DNA of 64,000 nt from Desarmillaria ectypa (lineage: Eukaryota; Basidiomycota; Agaricomycetes; Agaricales; Physalacriaceae), in contig JAUDYN010000007.1 in the NCBI GenBank assembly GCA_030407005.1, forward strand, positions 124,001 through 188,000, read 5' to 3'. Shown here in pieces: positions 12,470-21,748 of this stretch. Both the position numbers and the translations under genes were made by a program. Every line of letters starts with the position of its first letter. Position 1 is the stretch's first letter. Under the pieces are notes generated by a model, which saw only the letters and a program-made list of their open reading frames with translations, made no database searches and was not told the DNA's origin.

Positions 12470-12849
12470 TGTTATGATTTTCCTGTTTTCTTATCTTATC
12501 CAGCATCTTATTGTTCCTCATCTATTGAATATCACTTGCTCATCAATAACACCATCGATTCACTCATGCTGTCACCCCAGTTCAACCACCTGACCACAGT
12601 AGTATGACAAACACATGGTTCATGTATGACATACACACAGATGGCACTATTATTAGTAAACCAGTTTTCAGTATATAAGTAGTGTACTTTTCATGTATAT
12701 TCTCTATCTTCCAACTAAACTTAATTCATATACTCTGTATACACATCCAAAGGTCTATGCCATGCTCTAATAATGGGTGATTGTCTGAACACAAGACAGT
12801 CCAAGAGTTGCACCTGATCCCAAGATCACATGTAAGGCAGGTCCTAACA
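12470..12849 (+). repeat. Gypsy-1 3' LTR
   Basis: 380 bp, immediately after the purine-rich tract and followed by the CAAGA duplication. It carries about 22 bp near 12,619-12,640 that the 5' LTR lacks. Confidence 0.93.
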
Positions 12850-12854
12850 CAAGA

Positions 12855-13022
12855 GTTATTGGAGCAGATAGATATAGAGATAGGAAGCTGGCTTTGTTCT
12901 GAGAGTATAAAAGCATAATTAATGTAGAAGAGAAAATAATCTAGCTCATAGCACATTAAACAAATAAATTCCTTATTCAAGCCTCTAGCTTAGCATACTT
13001 CAGCAGCCTTGTGCCTAGTATT
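12855..13022 (+). repeat. R2b repeat, right part
   Basis: Continues the R2 copy interrupted at 4,906. It aligns with 18,575-18,770 in the same orientation (shared GGAAGCTGGCTTTGTTCT and TTAGCATACTT). Homology fades near 13,022, where family-A sequence starts. Confidence 0.75.
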
Positions 13023-13035
13023 TCTGGCAGTGATG

Positions 13036-13165
13036 TGCTTGGTGATGGCAAGGAACACCAATCATACTAAACCTCTTACTACTCTACACTTAATCACCAA
13101 TATATTGAATTCAGGTGGTTTCAAGTATGATGGAAGCACTCTACAGGCTTCAATAATCAAGTAAG
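13036..13165 (-). repeat. Family-A copy 3, first part (split by Gypsy-2)
   Basis: Reverse complement of the end of copy 1 (3,716-3,836), with a few substitutions. The copy continues at 17,238 after Gypsy-2. The terminal GTAAG (13,161-13,165) is the target duplication of Gypsy-2. Confidence 0.85.
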
Positions 13166-13586
13166 TGTTATGATTTTTCCATTCATCCTATCTTATCTGA
13201 GTCATATCAATGACTCATCCATCTAATCAAGTCACAGTATCCACCTCATATCGACATACTCACTGACCATCACCCTCGTTCCAATCCACAGTCACCCCAT
13301 AATTCTTCCATTGGACCATGATCCTTCTGGAACCACCTTACTTTGACACTGTTCCAGCATGGACCATACTGTTTCATCTAAATATAAACACCATACTTAC
13401 AATATATAAGTAGAGTAAAACTCACCATTGTACCCTATCTTTCAACTAAATTACAATCATATACCTCTTACTCGCACACACCGAAGACCAGGCTTAACTC
13501 TCTAACTGGGTGATTGTTCGAATGTGTAACAGCCCAAAGAGAATAAGCTTACATCCCAAGTTATGTGTCTAAGACAGGCCATAACA
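13166..13586 (+). repeat. Gypsy-2 5' LTR
   Basis: 421 bp, TGTTATGATTTTTCC to GGCCATAACA, with a TATA-like AATATATAAGTAGAG near 13,400. Same family as the solo LTR at 11,364-11,781. Confidence 0.9.
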
Positions 13587-13739
13587 TTAGTTGAAAGATA
13601 CCTATCCCGCTTTTCAACACCAAGCCATAAAAAGCATCCATGACCAACAATGAACAATCACTCTCGGCACTGCTATTGGAGGCACTGTACTTCTAGTTTT
13701 TGTCACCACTTTTCTCATACTTACATATGAAGAAGAAGC

Positions 13740-14815
13740 ATGCACTCTTCTTCATTGCAAAAGGTGACAACGAATACTGACAATCCCACCCCAACCATGT
13801 CCTTCCCAGGAGGATACCCCCTGCAAGACTGGGAGAATGAGAGGAGATTCCACTCATACATCCCCAAGTCCACCTCACAGACCCAAATACCTCCATCTCC
13901 TCCATTGAGGATGCACATGAAGCCCTGACAAGGGCAAGAAACATCACCTTCCAGCTGGAATGACCCTCCCCCTCCCCAGCCCAAGAATACGTGAGGAACA
14001 TATGGGCTACATTCCAGGACCCCCCACCTCCATACACCCTCCCCCCTCATCCCAATACCCCAATTCCTGCTCTTCGACCCCATAACTGGAGAATACCTCC
14101 AAGGTCAAATTCCCCTTCCCCAGAGCCCCAAAGCTCCAACGATTCAGGGATGGATCGAAACCATCCCTACGGCCCCTGGCACTGAACCAACCCAGATGAT
14201 CCCTGGGGGACAGACTCCTCCAATTTGCTCCCCATCATCGAGCTCTCTGATGATGACAGGGAGCTTGACACCCCAACCCTGCCACTCCCCACAAACCCTG
14301 ATAGCCCCTTCAATCCCAATGGGGCAGACTACAACTGGCCCGACCTCTCCAAGGTCAACAGGGACCTGTTTGGGCCCTTCTGGACTGCTGCCTGGAACCT
14401 TCAATGCACCGACATTAAAGAACAAATGCTCTGGACCGAGTCCAGACCAGACATGGATGAGTGGCTCACCCTCAATCGAGGCGACGTCATTCAGGGTGAA
14501 AATCCCAGTGCCACCATTCATGCCTGCATTCATGCAAACAGGCACTGAAACCTTTTCCCTGCTGCCACTAGGGATTTATTACCAGGACTACAACCCTGCA
14601 ATGATGACGAACAGAGGGAACTGGAGTGTTCCCTCCAATGATTATGGATATTGGAGGTTAACAGAGGGGCAGAGGAGGGGCTTGGATTCACCCCACACTA
14701 ATTATACACCCTACAACAGACTGGACTACTTCCAGCCCCAATACATGAACATTTCAGATTACCTGCCCGATGCCCCGGTTGCAAGACCATGACCCTTGCC
14801 TGACTCCCCCCCCAT
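13740..14815 (+). pseudogene. Gypsy-2 gag N-terminal remnant
   Basis: Proline-rich translation homologous to the Gypsy-1 gag N-terminus, split between frames (clearest at 14,196-14,792 and 14,225-14,548). It ends in a segment equivalent to LPDSPP of Gypsy-1 (6,424-6,441), just before the inserted family-A copy. Capsid core and zinc knuckle are missing. Confidence 0.75.
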
Positions 14816-14827
14816 CATTGGGCATAC

Positions 14828-16071
14828 TGATATGCCATCTATGCATTCACACCTAGATTTTGCGATTTTGTAACAATACTATTGCACATCTATCCTATAC
14901 TAGTGATACATAGAGGACTATAGCTGAGGCTTCAAGCTGATAGTTAAAAGCAGTAAGCAAGTGGTAGAGCCAGGACTTAGATGCAACACCATTAGTGGGT
15001 TAAATCTACCAGCCAGCCAGACTAGTAACTCAAATGCTAGCAGGACTAAAATACAGCCACTAGCAAACAAAGGATGCTACTAGCACACCAAAACCAGGAG
15101 CAGAGTACACAGATCTTGTGAAGTTCTGTCACTAGCAAACTGGACTGGGCATAAAATGCCTAAGTCAGGATAACTAGTCACATGGTAATCTTGAAACAGG
15201 ACTTAGAAATAAATTAGGAATGGATTAACCTTAAGCCCAGATCCAACTAGTGCAATATAGATCTCTTATGATCAGTACTAGTGGAGCTGGACTGCACCCT
15301 CGATCATGATCGGATAGCTGTTACAGGCACTAATATCTGGAGAGTCATAACTGCATCACTAGGGCATGTAGTTGGGCCAAGGGTTTGGAAAGACTGACTG
15401 TGGAGTCTTTAGACTGACTATTATGTGATTATTTACCATTATTCATGACTAGCCAAGAAATCCTTATCAATATACCCTATACTCAGATGATATTTATAGT
15501 TTTGGTACCTTTCTCAGTAGTATATAAGTAGTGGGATGGACACTCATGCAAAGTAGGCAAGCCATCCTTGCAGTTGATCCCTCACTGGTAGTAACTGGTG
15601 TCCCCAACTAAAGGCCTTTGTGCTTAACCTTGACAAAGTGATTAATAGTTGCTAAGTCACCCATAGTATTGCATTGAATTAAAGTCCCTTAGAGTCACTG
15701 TTGTGTCCTGCAAAGGTCCAGAGTGTTTTAAAGTTAGTTCAAGCAAACTTCTCAGAGTTATAGTATTATTCTTAGGCCAAGAGCGCCACCAGTCTGAAGC
15801 AGTTTCAGTCAGAATGAGCGCAGTAGCTCAAACCAAGTCACTCTTATCCAATTGTGTCTTACCCACTCCACTAGTACGAGTAGTACTTTGTATAAACTCA
15901 CTAGTAATGAATAAAACATCTTTAAGACAATTGTACTTGATTATTGAAGTCTGCAGAGTGCTTCCATCGTACTCGAAACCGCCTGAATTCAATATTGGTG
16001 ATTAAGTGTAGAGTAGTAAGAGGTTTAGTGTGATTGGTGTTCATTGCCATTCCCTAATTCTTTTGTCACTC
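14828..16071 (+). repeat. Family-A repeat, copy 2 (inside Gypsy-2)
   Basis: Aligns with copy 1 from TGATATGCC to TTTTGTCACTC, with a deletion of about 75 bp relative to copy 1 near 15,785. It differs from copies 1 and 3 by many TG/CA or CG/CA changes. It replaces roughly 5 kb of Gypsy-2 (gag core to mid-integrase). The open frame 15,703-16,005 lies within the repeat and is not a gene. Confidence 0.85.
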
Positions 16072-17217
16072 GCCATTACCAAGCACATCACCATGTATAT
16101 GCAAAACATGGAATGCCCCAGGTGGTCATCTCAGATCGAGGACCACAGTTTGTATCAGTATTCATGAAGGAACTTTACAGAATACTGGATATCACCCAAA
16201 ACATGTCTACGGCATATCATTCCCAGACCAAGAGAGTCAACCATGAGGTTGAAAAATACCTTCGGATCTTTGTCAACCATCAACAGACTGACTGGGTTGC
16301 ATGGTTACCTCTTGCAGAATTTGCGCATAACAATCAAACTCACTCAGCCATGGGAAAAAGCCCATTCATGATTCTTTATGGACGAAATCCCCGACTCATC
16401 CCTGAGTCCATCCAAAAAACCAGTTTCGCTAATCCTGCAGCCATTGACTTCACTGAAACAATGGCCAAGGTCCATAAGGAAGTACATGACACCTTGGAAA
16501 AAGCAGTGGCACAAATGAAGGCGCAATATGACAAGCGGAAACAACTGCCTCACGAGTATCACATCAGTGATAAGGTCTGGCTTGACACTGCCAACCTTCA
16601 TCTTCCATGACCAAAGAAAAAGCTCGATGACAAATGAGCAGGACTGTTTGAGATCATCAAAAAGTCTGGGATAGCAGCCTACAAGCTAAAGCTGCCACCA
16701 CACTGGAAGATACATCCTTGATTCAATGAGAAATTGTTGACTCCATATATTGTGCCCTCCTTTCCAAATCAACAACAACTGCCACCTCCTCCTCCAGACC
16801 TCATCGATGGTCAAGAGGAATATGAAATCAAAGAAGTCTTGGATTCGCACACTTGGAAAGTATGCTCCAAAAAAGGACAACCATCCAGAGAAGTCACAGA
16901 CTATCTGGTCAAATGGAAGGGATGGACCAGAGAACACAACTCATGGGTCAGAGAAACTGAGATGTCAAATGCTATGGAAGCAATCAAAGAGTACCAGGCC
17001 AGTGTAAACCGCACCTTATACACCCCCAAAATCGCAACCACGAACAAGATAGTGGTCAAGATACTAGACCACAAATACTTGGACAATGGCAACATAGCAT
17101 ATCTTGCTGAATGCAAGGATGGATATCAAAAATAGATCATAAATCCAGACAAAGACATATGGAAACACCTGATTGATCAGTACTGGATCAGTCAAATCGA
17201 AACACAGTTCGACGCCT
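16072..17217 (+). pseudogene. Gypsy-2 integrase C-terminal part plus chromodomain
   Basis: Translation from about 16,092 gives the end of the integrase core: HVYAKHGMPQVVISDRGPQF with the second catalytic Asp, then VNHEVEKYLR with the catalytic Glu, then the GKSPFMxLYG motif. A C-terminal chromodomain follows at about 16,816-17,000, with YLVKWKGW and EYQASVN; in chromoviruses this domain directs integration to marked chromatin. TGA stops occur at three expected arginines (near 16,608, 16,634 and 16,720), and a TAG replaces a Trp near 17,133. The integrase N-terminus is missing, so no activity is expected. Confidence 0.88.
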
Positions 17218-17237
17218 ATCTAAGATGGGCCATAACA
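17217..17237 (+). repeat. Gypsy-2 3' LTR remnant
   Basis: The last 20 or so bases, TATCTAAGATGGGCCATAACA, align with the LTR end TGTCTAAGACAGGCCATAACA at 13,566-13,586. The rest of the LTR is deleted, while the terminal bases and the GTAAG duplication remain. Confidence 0.75.
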
Positions 17238-18412
17238 GTAAGGTGGTTTTAAAGATATTTTATTTGTTACTAGTGAGTTATACAAAGTACTACTCATACT
17301 AGCAGGGTTGGTAAGACACAATTGGGCAAAGAGTGACTTGGTTTGAGTTACTGCACTCATTCTGACTGAACCTGCACCAGACTGGTGATGCTCTTGGCCC
17401 TATACTGCTTCCTACAAGTGATAAAAACTTGACCAGTTGCACTCTTGGCTGACTAGTGGTGCTCTTGGCCTAAGAATAATATTATAACTCTGAGAAGTTT
17501 GCTTGAACTAACTTCAAAACACTCTGGACCTTTGCAGGACACAACAGTAATTCTAAGGGACTTTAATTCAATGCAATACTATGGGTGACTTAGCAACTAT
17601 TAATCACTTTGTCAAGGTTAAGCACAAAGGCCTTTAGTTGGGGACACCAGTTACTACCAGTGAGGGATCAACTGCAAGGATGGCTTGCCTACTTTGCATG
17701 AGTGTCCATCCCACTACTTATATACTACTGAGAAAGGTACCAAAACTATAAATATCATCTGAGTATAGGGTATATTGATAAGGATTTCTTGGCTAGTCAT
17801 GAATAATGGTAAATAATCACATAATAGTCAGTCTAAAGACTCCACAGTCAGTCTTTCCAAACCCTTGGCCCAACTACATGCCCTAGTGATGCAGTTATGA
17901 CTCTCCAGATATTAGTGCCTGTAACAGCTATCTGATGATGATCAAGGATGCAGTCTGGCTACACTAGTACCAATCATAAGAGATCTATATTGCACTAGTT
18001 GGATCTGGGCTTAAGGTTAATCCATTCCTAATTTATTTCTAAGTCCTGTTTCAAGATTGCCATGTGACTAGTTATCCTGACTCAGGCATTTATGCCCAGT
18101 CTGGTTTGCTAGTGACAGAACTTGATGAGATCTGTGTACTCTGTTTCTGGATTTGGTATACTAGTAGCATCCTTCATTTGCTAGCAGCTATATGTCACAG
18201 GGTCTTGCTAGCATTTGAGTTACTAGTCTGGCTGGCTGGTAGATATAACTCACTAATGGTGTCATATCTGAGTCCTGGCTCTACCAGTTGCTTACTGCTT
18301 TTAACTATCAGCTTGAAGCCTCAGCTATAGTCCCCTATGTATCACTAGTATAGGATAGATATGCAATAGTATAGTTACAAAATTGCAAAATCTAAGTGTG
18401 GATACATAGACA
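17238..18412 (-). repeat. Family-A copy 3, main part
   Basis: Reverse complement of copy 1. 17,238-18,400 corresponds to 2,558-3,720 with the same length (1,163 bp) and no mismatch I could detect by eye. The last 12 bp or so, up to TGATACACTGTC on the minus strand, diverge. With 13,036-13,165 it makes one copy split by Gypsy-2. Confidence 0.88.
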
Positions 18413-18501
18413 GTGTATCATGACATTAGGCAATGGACTGCTATCTGCTAGTGGAAGCCTGCACTTCTGCCTTAATCTCACCAAAGATGGCAATTCCATA
18501 T

Positions 18502-18980
18502 GGTTTCCCTCCTAGGAGAATCTTTTAGAAGTGTAAAAAGAGAGTGGACATGACTAAGCAGGTCACAACTTAATCAGAATTATCAGAGCAGATAGGTATA
18601 GAGGTAGGAAGCTGGCTTTGTTCTAAGAGTATAAAAGCACAATTAATATAACTAGTACAGACAAAAATAATCTAACTCATAGCACACTAAAGGAATAAGT
18701 TCCTTATCCAAGCCTCCAGCTTAGCATACTTTAGCAGCCTTGCACCTAATATTGCTAGTGGACAGCATAGAAGCTTGTTGCTATTTTCCAGAACCAGCTC
18801 TCAAAGCTCACTCCCTTGAAAGAATATTAAGTCCCACTTTGTCACTCTTTTCTGCTATCAAAAGTGGACCCATACTGATCTGAAGTGGGTGGTTCTTGCA
18901 CCTCTCTGTATACTTACTATATACAAAAGATCTTGTGAAAGCAAACTTCTCTCACCAGAGAGTTTGCCAGCCTTACAATG
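18502..18980 (+). repeat. R2 repeat, uninterrupted copy (R2c)
   Basis: Contains without interruption the sequence split by Gypsy-1 in R2b (18,502-18,770). Beyond that, 18,690-18,980 is inverted relative to R2a (4,020-4,323). I find no coding motif and cannot assign the repeat to a transposon order. Confidence 0.7.
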
Positions 18981-21062
18981 AGGGACAGAAGAAGCAGGAA
19001 TTGAAGAGGTATGTATGGTTCATAACAAAGTGTAGCTAAACAGGTGCTCACTCCCCCCTACTTGCATCAAGTGGAGAAAGAAGTGGAGTGATGGCTGCTC
19101 TTTGGGCTGCAAGAATATGGCATGTAACCAGACTGTAACCTTACCCAGGATTCACTGCCAAAAGGGCCAGTCATATGGGAGTACTAAGCATCACCAGGAT
19201 ACTCTAACACCTTTTATATATACAGAGACTATTATTGGAGATGATGCTCAAAATGTACCATATTGAGTAACTGGCATCTCAGCATCTGATAATATTTGAG
19301 AAACCCATTGAACCCAATAGCTTATGCCTTAAAGAGATAGAGAAAGTACTCAAATGATACATGCTTAATAAGATAGAATATTCTAGATAATTTTCAAGTA
19401 GTATAATATATGTAGAGTCTGATGAGAAAAGGATATTTGTAAGTACTCACTTGGTATAAGAATAGCAGAAATGGCTCATTGAGTAGTACTGCATGAAGAA
19501 TTTAATATTTTAGTCTGAAATATGAAATTTTATAACTACTGATTCATTTGATAAATTTAACCAAAATATTGAAACAATATTCTAAATAATCTTTCTGTAT
19601 TTTAGCTAAGGTATTAGAAAAAATACATAGTTATAGAACTCATCCAGCTTGATGTCACATCTTATAATATTATATCACAATGATATTTGATAAATCAAAT
19701 TCTATATTTCAGTTTATATACTCTTGTATATAAGACTGTATACTATTACAATACTCATAAGACCTTTAGTCTCTGGGTTTCAAACTCATGAGGAGTTTGC
19801 CCATTGACTTTATATATTTATACTAACTTCTATCTATTCTAGTAGTTTCTATCCAATTATTTTCTTACTCAGTATGCTGGATTGCTTGAGCTTTCTCACA
19901 TATTCTAACTTGTACTATGATAGAAGCTAGATTTATATACAGTCATATTTTTAGATATTTTTTTAAATATTTGTTTAAATATTCTATATTTATATGATAT
20001 CTTATTGTAGTATAAATACAACTCAAACTCTCTGCCTCTCTGCCTGGTTCTCTAGAGGCCTGGTCTAAGCTTAAAAATATAATATCATTAACCACTTATC
20101 TCTCTCACTAGTATTCCAGCATTTTTGGCCACTCTTACTCAGTCTCATGCCTAAATTTAGATATGCAAAATACACTTCTAAAAGAGTAATATAGATTAAA
20201 TTTAAATAATATATATCTATACAGAGTAACAGATAGGTATCTGGAGTATTAAGGCACAGATGCATATTGCATGTATCAGTCTTATACTCTATATCAGACT
20301 GACTATCTATTCCTGATCTTTCTGAAAACTGCATCATCTTTTATGACTCTGACAACTTAGCAATTCTTCTCTGGTTATCTTCAATAAAAGCCCTGTCTAT
20401 TAATGAAACACTTGAAGTGTTTATGCTCTCTGGAGAAGCAAATGTGTGTGAGCAGAAAGATACTACCATATGTAGCATAGCTTGTCAGGACTTCCTGCTG
20501 AGGTTATTGGATTATTTCAGAAATCTTAGCTTTGAGATATTGTACTGGAACTTTATTTCAGGGTTCACTAGGCAAGCTAAATGTGATAGTGCAAAGGTAA
20601 GCTATGAACAACAGGAAAGTATAGCAAAACCTCCAAAACCTGCCCTAGAGCCCACATGGTCATAGATGGACTGGACCAGACTGAATGCTCCCAATATCAA
20701 TCAGAGGGGAGTTCTTGTATGTTCTCTTCTGAAAAATGGAATCATCCTTGTAACAAAGCTAGTCCTTTACCTGTTTTTCATGCAATGATTCAATTTGATG
20801 AAGAACATTCATTTGCCAGTTTGGTATCTGTACTTGATCTGCACATTGCCTCCTAGATGTTAAACAAAAAGTTTTCCCTTATGAATTCTTATTCTTCCTT
20901 TGGTCCCACAGCATGTAGATGTGACTCCATGCCACATTCATCATTAACAATTTTCTTCTGTCTAACCACCTAACAGACTTTCAATACCCCAATATACTGC
21001 ACCAAGACTGGTGTCTCTATAGCTATAAAGTAGGCAAATAAGCTGTTCTTGATGCCTGTTTT
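18981..21062. other. AT-rich repeat-derived stretch, no gene
   Basis: Strongly AT-rich, with many TATA-like runs (for example 19,920-20,010) and almost no CpG until about 21,090. Open frames at 20,071-20,337, 20,417-20,665 and 20,656-20,856 show no motif and lack the codon character of the real genes in the window. It is probably decayed transposon sequence, but I cannot align it to another part of the window. Confidence 0.55.
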
Positions 21063-21070
21063 CTCCTCAT

Positions 21071-21485
21071 TAGTGTACAGCCCAGGTAGCCCCGGTCAGG
21101 CTCGAGGCAGAAACCGGAGACCCGGGGTGCACCCGGGTATATTACTAATAGATGACTGAAATTGCAAATCCAACTGATCAGTGGTTATGTCGCGTGCTCT
21201 TTATTATTTGGGGCGGTCCGCCGATGTTCGAATCCTGACAAACGTAAATATTTGGAATGCGAGAGGCTTCTATGGCGCACTCAGACCTCCTGGAATTGGC
21301 TTCTGAGAGGTCCAAGTGCATCATAAATCATTCTCGAGGTAAATATCTGTATTTCACATAATAAAACAATGGATTCTATCTTTATTTCAGCTAAACCGCG
21401 TGACCCGTGTGATGGGTACGGGTTTTTCCCGGGTTCGGGTCGTGTCAGAAAATTTAGGCCCGGACCCAACCCGGGCTGTTCACTG
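21071..21485. mobile_element. hAT-like MITE (415 bp, 8-bp TSD)
   Basis: Left end TAGTGTACAGCCCAGGTA and inverted right end CAGTGAACAGCCCGGGTT are imperfect terminal inverted repeats. They are flanked by identical 8-bp CTCCTCAT at 21,063-21,070 and 21,486-21,493. An 8-bp duplication with CAGTG-type ends and GC-rich subterminal CCCGGG tracts is characteristic of hAT transposons. At 415 bp there is no room for a transposase, so it would need one supplied elsewhere. CpG is retained, so it is probably younger than the island beside it. Confidence 0.85.
21175..21235 (+). other. tRNA-like Pol III A-box/B-box pair inside the MITE
   Basis: TGATCAGTGGTT at 21,175-21,186 resembles a tRNA D-arm/A box, and GTTCGAATCC at 21,226-21,235 is a near-perfect B box, about 40 nt apart. 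A full cloverleaf could not be folded, so this is a tRNA-derived relic or a chance match. Confidence 0.4.
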
Positions 21486-21565
21486 CTCCTCATAGTTTGA
21501 TCTCTAAGGATCCTAGGATAACAAAGTTTGTGACCCCAGTCAGAAGTGCCTTAATTCAACTCAGC

Positions 21566-21748
21566 CTAAACCTTACAGAGATAATAATCTGTGCTGTTTT
21601 CATCTGCCAATTTTTCGAAACCCATCACATATATGTCTGGAAAAGATAGAGATCCGCCTTTTTCAATCAAGTTTAATTCAATTGAATAATCCGAATCGCT
21701 ACTGAAGCCCTCCAGCGCCAATTGCCGTCCTAATATTGTCGTATCCAT
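21566..21748 (-). CDS. Possible small or partial gene of unknown function
   Basis: An open frame of 60 codons starting MDTTILGRQLALEG, with acidic middle DSDYS and ending YYLCKV. The composition looks coding-like, and the ending CKG|GT could be a donor site leading to an exon lost by the hAT-like insertion at 21,071-21,493. I do not recognise the family. It could equally be a spurious frame. Confidence 0.25.
   Translation of the reverse strand: MDTTILGRQLALEGFSSDSDYSIELNLIEKGGSLSFPDIYVMGFEKLADENSTDYYLCKV

Larger units (their letters stand above)
4907..12849 (+). mobile_element. Gypsy-1: Ty3/Gypsy retrotransposon, complete but decayed
   Basis: A 7.9-kb LTR retrotransposon bounded by TGTTATGA...CCTAACA LTRs (358 and 380 bp) and 5-bp target duplications CAAGA at 4,902-4,906 and 12,850-12,854. 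Order is LTR, gag, zinc knuckle, aspartic protease, reverse transcriptase, RNase H, integrase, LTR: the Ty3/Gypsy (Metaviridae) order. It sits inside repeat R2. The reading frame is broken many times, mostly by TGA at conserved arginine positions, and the integrase is also split by a solo LTR (11,364-11,781). CpG is nearly absent. A purine-rich stretch (AAGGGGGTAA) directly precedes the 3' LTR. The primer-binding region after 5,264 begins TTAGTTGGAAG; I could not assign a primer tRNA. Confidence 0.95.
13166..17237 (+). mobile_element. Gypsy-2: chromodomain Ty3/Gypsy element, deleted and rearranged
   Basis: Bounded by TGTTATGA at 13,166 and CCATAACA at 17,237, with GTAAG duplications at 13,161-13,165 and 17,238-17,242, so both original ends are present. 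Inside are a full 5' LTR, a gag remnant (13.74-14.82 kb), a family-A copy (14,828-16,071) where protease, RT, RNase H and the integrase N-terminus should be, then the rest of integrase and a chromodomain. The 3' LTR is reduced to about its last 20 bp. CpG is better preserved than in Gypsy-1, suggesting less decay. It is inserted in family-A copy 3. Confidence 0.9.
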
